Source: CAZPBN01 sp964584935
GTDB lineage: Bacteria; Acidobacteriota; Aminicenantia; Aminicenantales; Aminicenantaceae
DNA length: 64,000 nt
Assembly: GCA_964584935.1 (NCBI GenBank)
Contig: CAZPBN010000006.1
Coordinates: forward strand, 1-64,000
Direction of reading: 5' to 3'
Position 1 is the stretch's first letter. Every line of letters starts with the position of its first letter. The notes beneath the pieces are model-generated. The model did not search any database and was not told the origin of the DNA. It was given only the letters and a program-made list of their open reading frames with translations. Both the position numbers and the translations under genes were made by a program. This document shows, piece by piece, positions 62,476 to 64,000 of this stretch.

Positions 62476-64000
62476 TCACCCCTTCAAACTAGATATATGA
62501 TCTGCTATCCGCATGGCATTGGCCATTATGGTAAAAGAACTGTTTTTAGCAGGAATAACCGGAAAAAGAGAGCCATCCACAACATAAACTCCCGGTTCCC
62601 CATACAATTCACCACATCGACTGCAGGTGTATTCTTTGGAGGGAGAATGGGTCATGGGTAAAGTCCCTCCATAATGAATCCCGTGCCCGTTTTCCGCCTT
62701 GACAACAAGAAAAGGTGCGGTGTAACCTCCTAACATTCTGAGAATCTTCACTAAATCCTTTATCAATTCATCATTTATTTTTTTCTTTTTGCCCCGGATC
62801 ACAATTTCTCCGTTCCGATTTAAATAAAAAGAAGCTGAATCTTTCCTGGAGACCGGCAAGAAAAGCTGCATTACAAGCAAAGAGGGGAGCACCAACCGGA
62901 TCAAAGAGATATTTTCAGAAGCAGAGAAAGGAAATTCCTTGAAAAATTCCGCTCTGGCAGGAGAGGTAACTTCTAAAATACTCCCTTGAAAGAGAGCATG
63001 AAAGGATCTTGAATCATAAATAAGATTCAACTGGGTAAGACCAAAAGCATCCGTTTCCAGTCTAGCCCCAATCCTGCCCGGAAGCACGAAAGGTAACTGG
63101 ACAGCGTGATTATCAAGAAGTGATAGTTTTGTTTGATAATCCTGTCTGGATGCTAAAGCAATTTTTGCGCTGTTAACAGCTCCGGCTGCCAGCACCAGTT
63201 TTTTACACTTTATATAAACCGGTTCTCCATTCTCTATGGATTCAGCCTTTAAAACCAGATAAGAATTCTTCCGCTGCCATGATTTCACCAATAGATTATT
63301 TTTATATAAAACTTTCTTCTCTTTGATCAATCGTTCTAACGTCAAAGAAGGTGTGTAAATATAAGGTAAATTGGGTTTCCAAAACTCAAGATTCCTGTAG
63401 TCACATGGTTTTCTTCCATTCTTTTTTTCAGATAACACACCAAGCCTTGGATGGCCAACAAATATTCCTTTTCTATTCAGCCTTTCTTTTTTCCTCATAT
63501 AATTTTTATACAATCGAGATGCATTTTCAGAGAGTTGAAGAGGGCGTTGAAGGGAATTGTCTTTGCCGAAATACGAGGTCAAATCATCGTTTTCCCCGCT
63601 TATTCCGATTTCGTTCGAAAGCCGGTCATAGAAAAAGGATAAATCCGATGCCTTAATGGGGAACGATTCCAAATCCCTGTCATTATACCTGTATAATCCC
63701 GCCCCCCAGGCATTGGCAAGACCTCCTCTTGAAAAGCTCTGAATAAGACTAAAATTATTTTGTCTGACAGGATTGAATTCATGGGAACGATCAATAACAA
63801 ATCTCATCGCAGGCGATGTTAATTTAGCCGGGATCGCATTGTCTAGCCTCATTAAATTATACAAACCTTCCCATTGCTCACCAACCATGATATCAAAACA
63901 GTCTTTTTTTTCTCTGTGCATATAAAAATTTTCATTGATCCGAGGTTCCATATAAGGATTCAATCCCACATCAATGATACAGGGTTTTATTCCCTTATCA
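62476..64000 (-). CDS. GMC-type FAD oxidoreductase (5' end beyond the window)
   Basis: The frame continues upstream past the window edge (in-frame residues DKGIKPCIIDVG before GLNPY), so the N-terminal FAD-binding GxGxxG is outside. The visible ~507 residues have the GMC-family FAD contacts (SRGGLANAWGAGLYRY, LVLAAGAVNSAKIALAS) and the C-terminal active-site blocks (GIHYGGTLPMTH, then YVVDGSLFPVIPAKNSSFTIMANAMRIADHI). A CSRCGELYG pair sits between them. It is probably a sugar or alcohol dehydrogenase in the glycan cluster. A GTG or ATG inside the window is not the likely start. Confidence 0.87.
   Translation of the reverse strand, partial: DKGIKPCIIDVGLNPYMEPRINENFYMHREKKDCFDIMVGEQWEGLYNLMRLDNAIPAKLTSPAMRFVIDRSHEFNPVRQNNFSLIQSFSRGGLANAWGAGLYRYNDRDLESFPIKASDLSFFYDRLSNEIGISGENDDLTSYFGKDNSLQRPLQLSENASRLYKNYMRKKERLNRKGIFVGHPRLGVLSEKKNGRKPCDYRNLEFWKPNLPYIYTPSLTLERLIKEKKVLYKNNLLVKSWQRKNSYLVLKAESIENGEPVYIKCKKLVLAAGAVNSAKIALASRQDYQTKLSLLDNHAVQLPFVLPGRIGARLETDAFGLTQLNLIYDSRSFHALFQGSILEVTSPARAEFFKEFPFSASENISLIRLVLPSLLVMQLFLPVSRKDSASFYLNRNGEIVIRGKKKKINDELIKDLVKILRMLGGYTAPFLVVKAENGHGIHYGGTLPMTHSPSKEYTCSRCGELYGEPGVYVVDGSLFPVIPAKNSSFTIMANAMRIADHISSLKG

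Overview
This AT-rich window reads as one stretch of chromosome from a Gram-negative, two-membrane bacterium. The evidence is an LptB-type ATPase, two secreted beta-barrel candidates, a CsgG-type lipoprotein-like protein, a LolA-like carrier and many signal peptides. Several features recall Acidobacteriota/Aminicenantes-like lineages: paired TPR-CHAT proteins, many secreted S9, S46, M28 and P1 peptidases, and sulfatases of the WTLP subtype. That placement is inference from gene content only. No phage, insertion sequence, CRISPR array or rRNA was seen. One tRNA (Val, CAC) is present.

Layout. 1-3.3 kb: a DUF1847 metal-binding protein, a secreted GyrI-like protein, a QueG-like ferredoxin, Ndk and a small secreted protein. 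3.4-12.4 kb: the most unusual block. Two paralogous membrane-anchored TPR-CHAT (caspase-like) proteins flank a hyaluronan-synthase-like glycosyltransferase and an ECF sigma/zinc-finger anti-sigma pair. 12.5-22.5 kb: a secreted P1 peptidase coupled to an Asp/Glu racemase, rpsU-lipA-phosphoesterase, DUF1848, lptB overlapping a zinc-ribbon membrane protein tail to tail, tRNA-Val, a class II photolyase and an NAD(P)-binding DUF2867-like protein. 22.5-29 kb: three large peptidases (S9, S46, S9A), consistent with peptide-based nutrition. 29-32.4 kb: a decayed GGDEF fragment and the thiamine genes thiM-thiE-thiL.

32.8-38.7 kb is a TetR-controlled six-gene envelope export operon (LolA-like, two FtsX permeases, LolD-like ATPase, beta-barrel). 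38.8-45.1 kb holds CsgG, a sulfatase, DUF488, a rhomboid protease, an M28 peptidase and a small barrel. 45.2-48.3 kb is the methionine operon metY-metX-metW with a hairpin-rich leader. 48.7-51.9 kb holds an unannotated 55-residue zinc-ribbon ORF that appears to start at ATT, then a tightly overlapping four-gene operon (MGMT, isochorismatase-like hydrolase, flavoprotein, RlmN-like radical SAM protein). 52-64 kb holds a heptamer repeat patch, DUF1015, and an envelope glycan-type cluster (two large membrane glycosyltransferases, a sulfatase, a broken third glycosyltransferase, an epimerase and a GMC oxidoreductase running off the end).

The best candidate for an undescribed system is the CHAT/sigma block. 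Two HC-dyad proteases predicted outside the cytoplasm sit beside a sigma factor whose predicted anti-sigma factor spans the membrane. At least three of the genes have promoters so close to the ATG that their transcripts should be leaderless. Regulated proteolysis of the anti-sigma factor is a hypothesis, not something the sequence proves.
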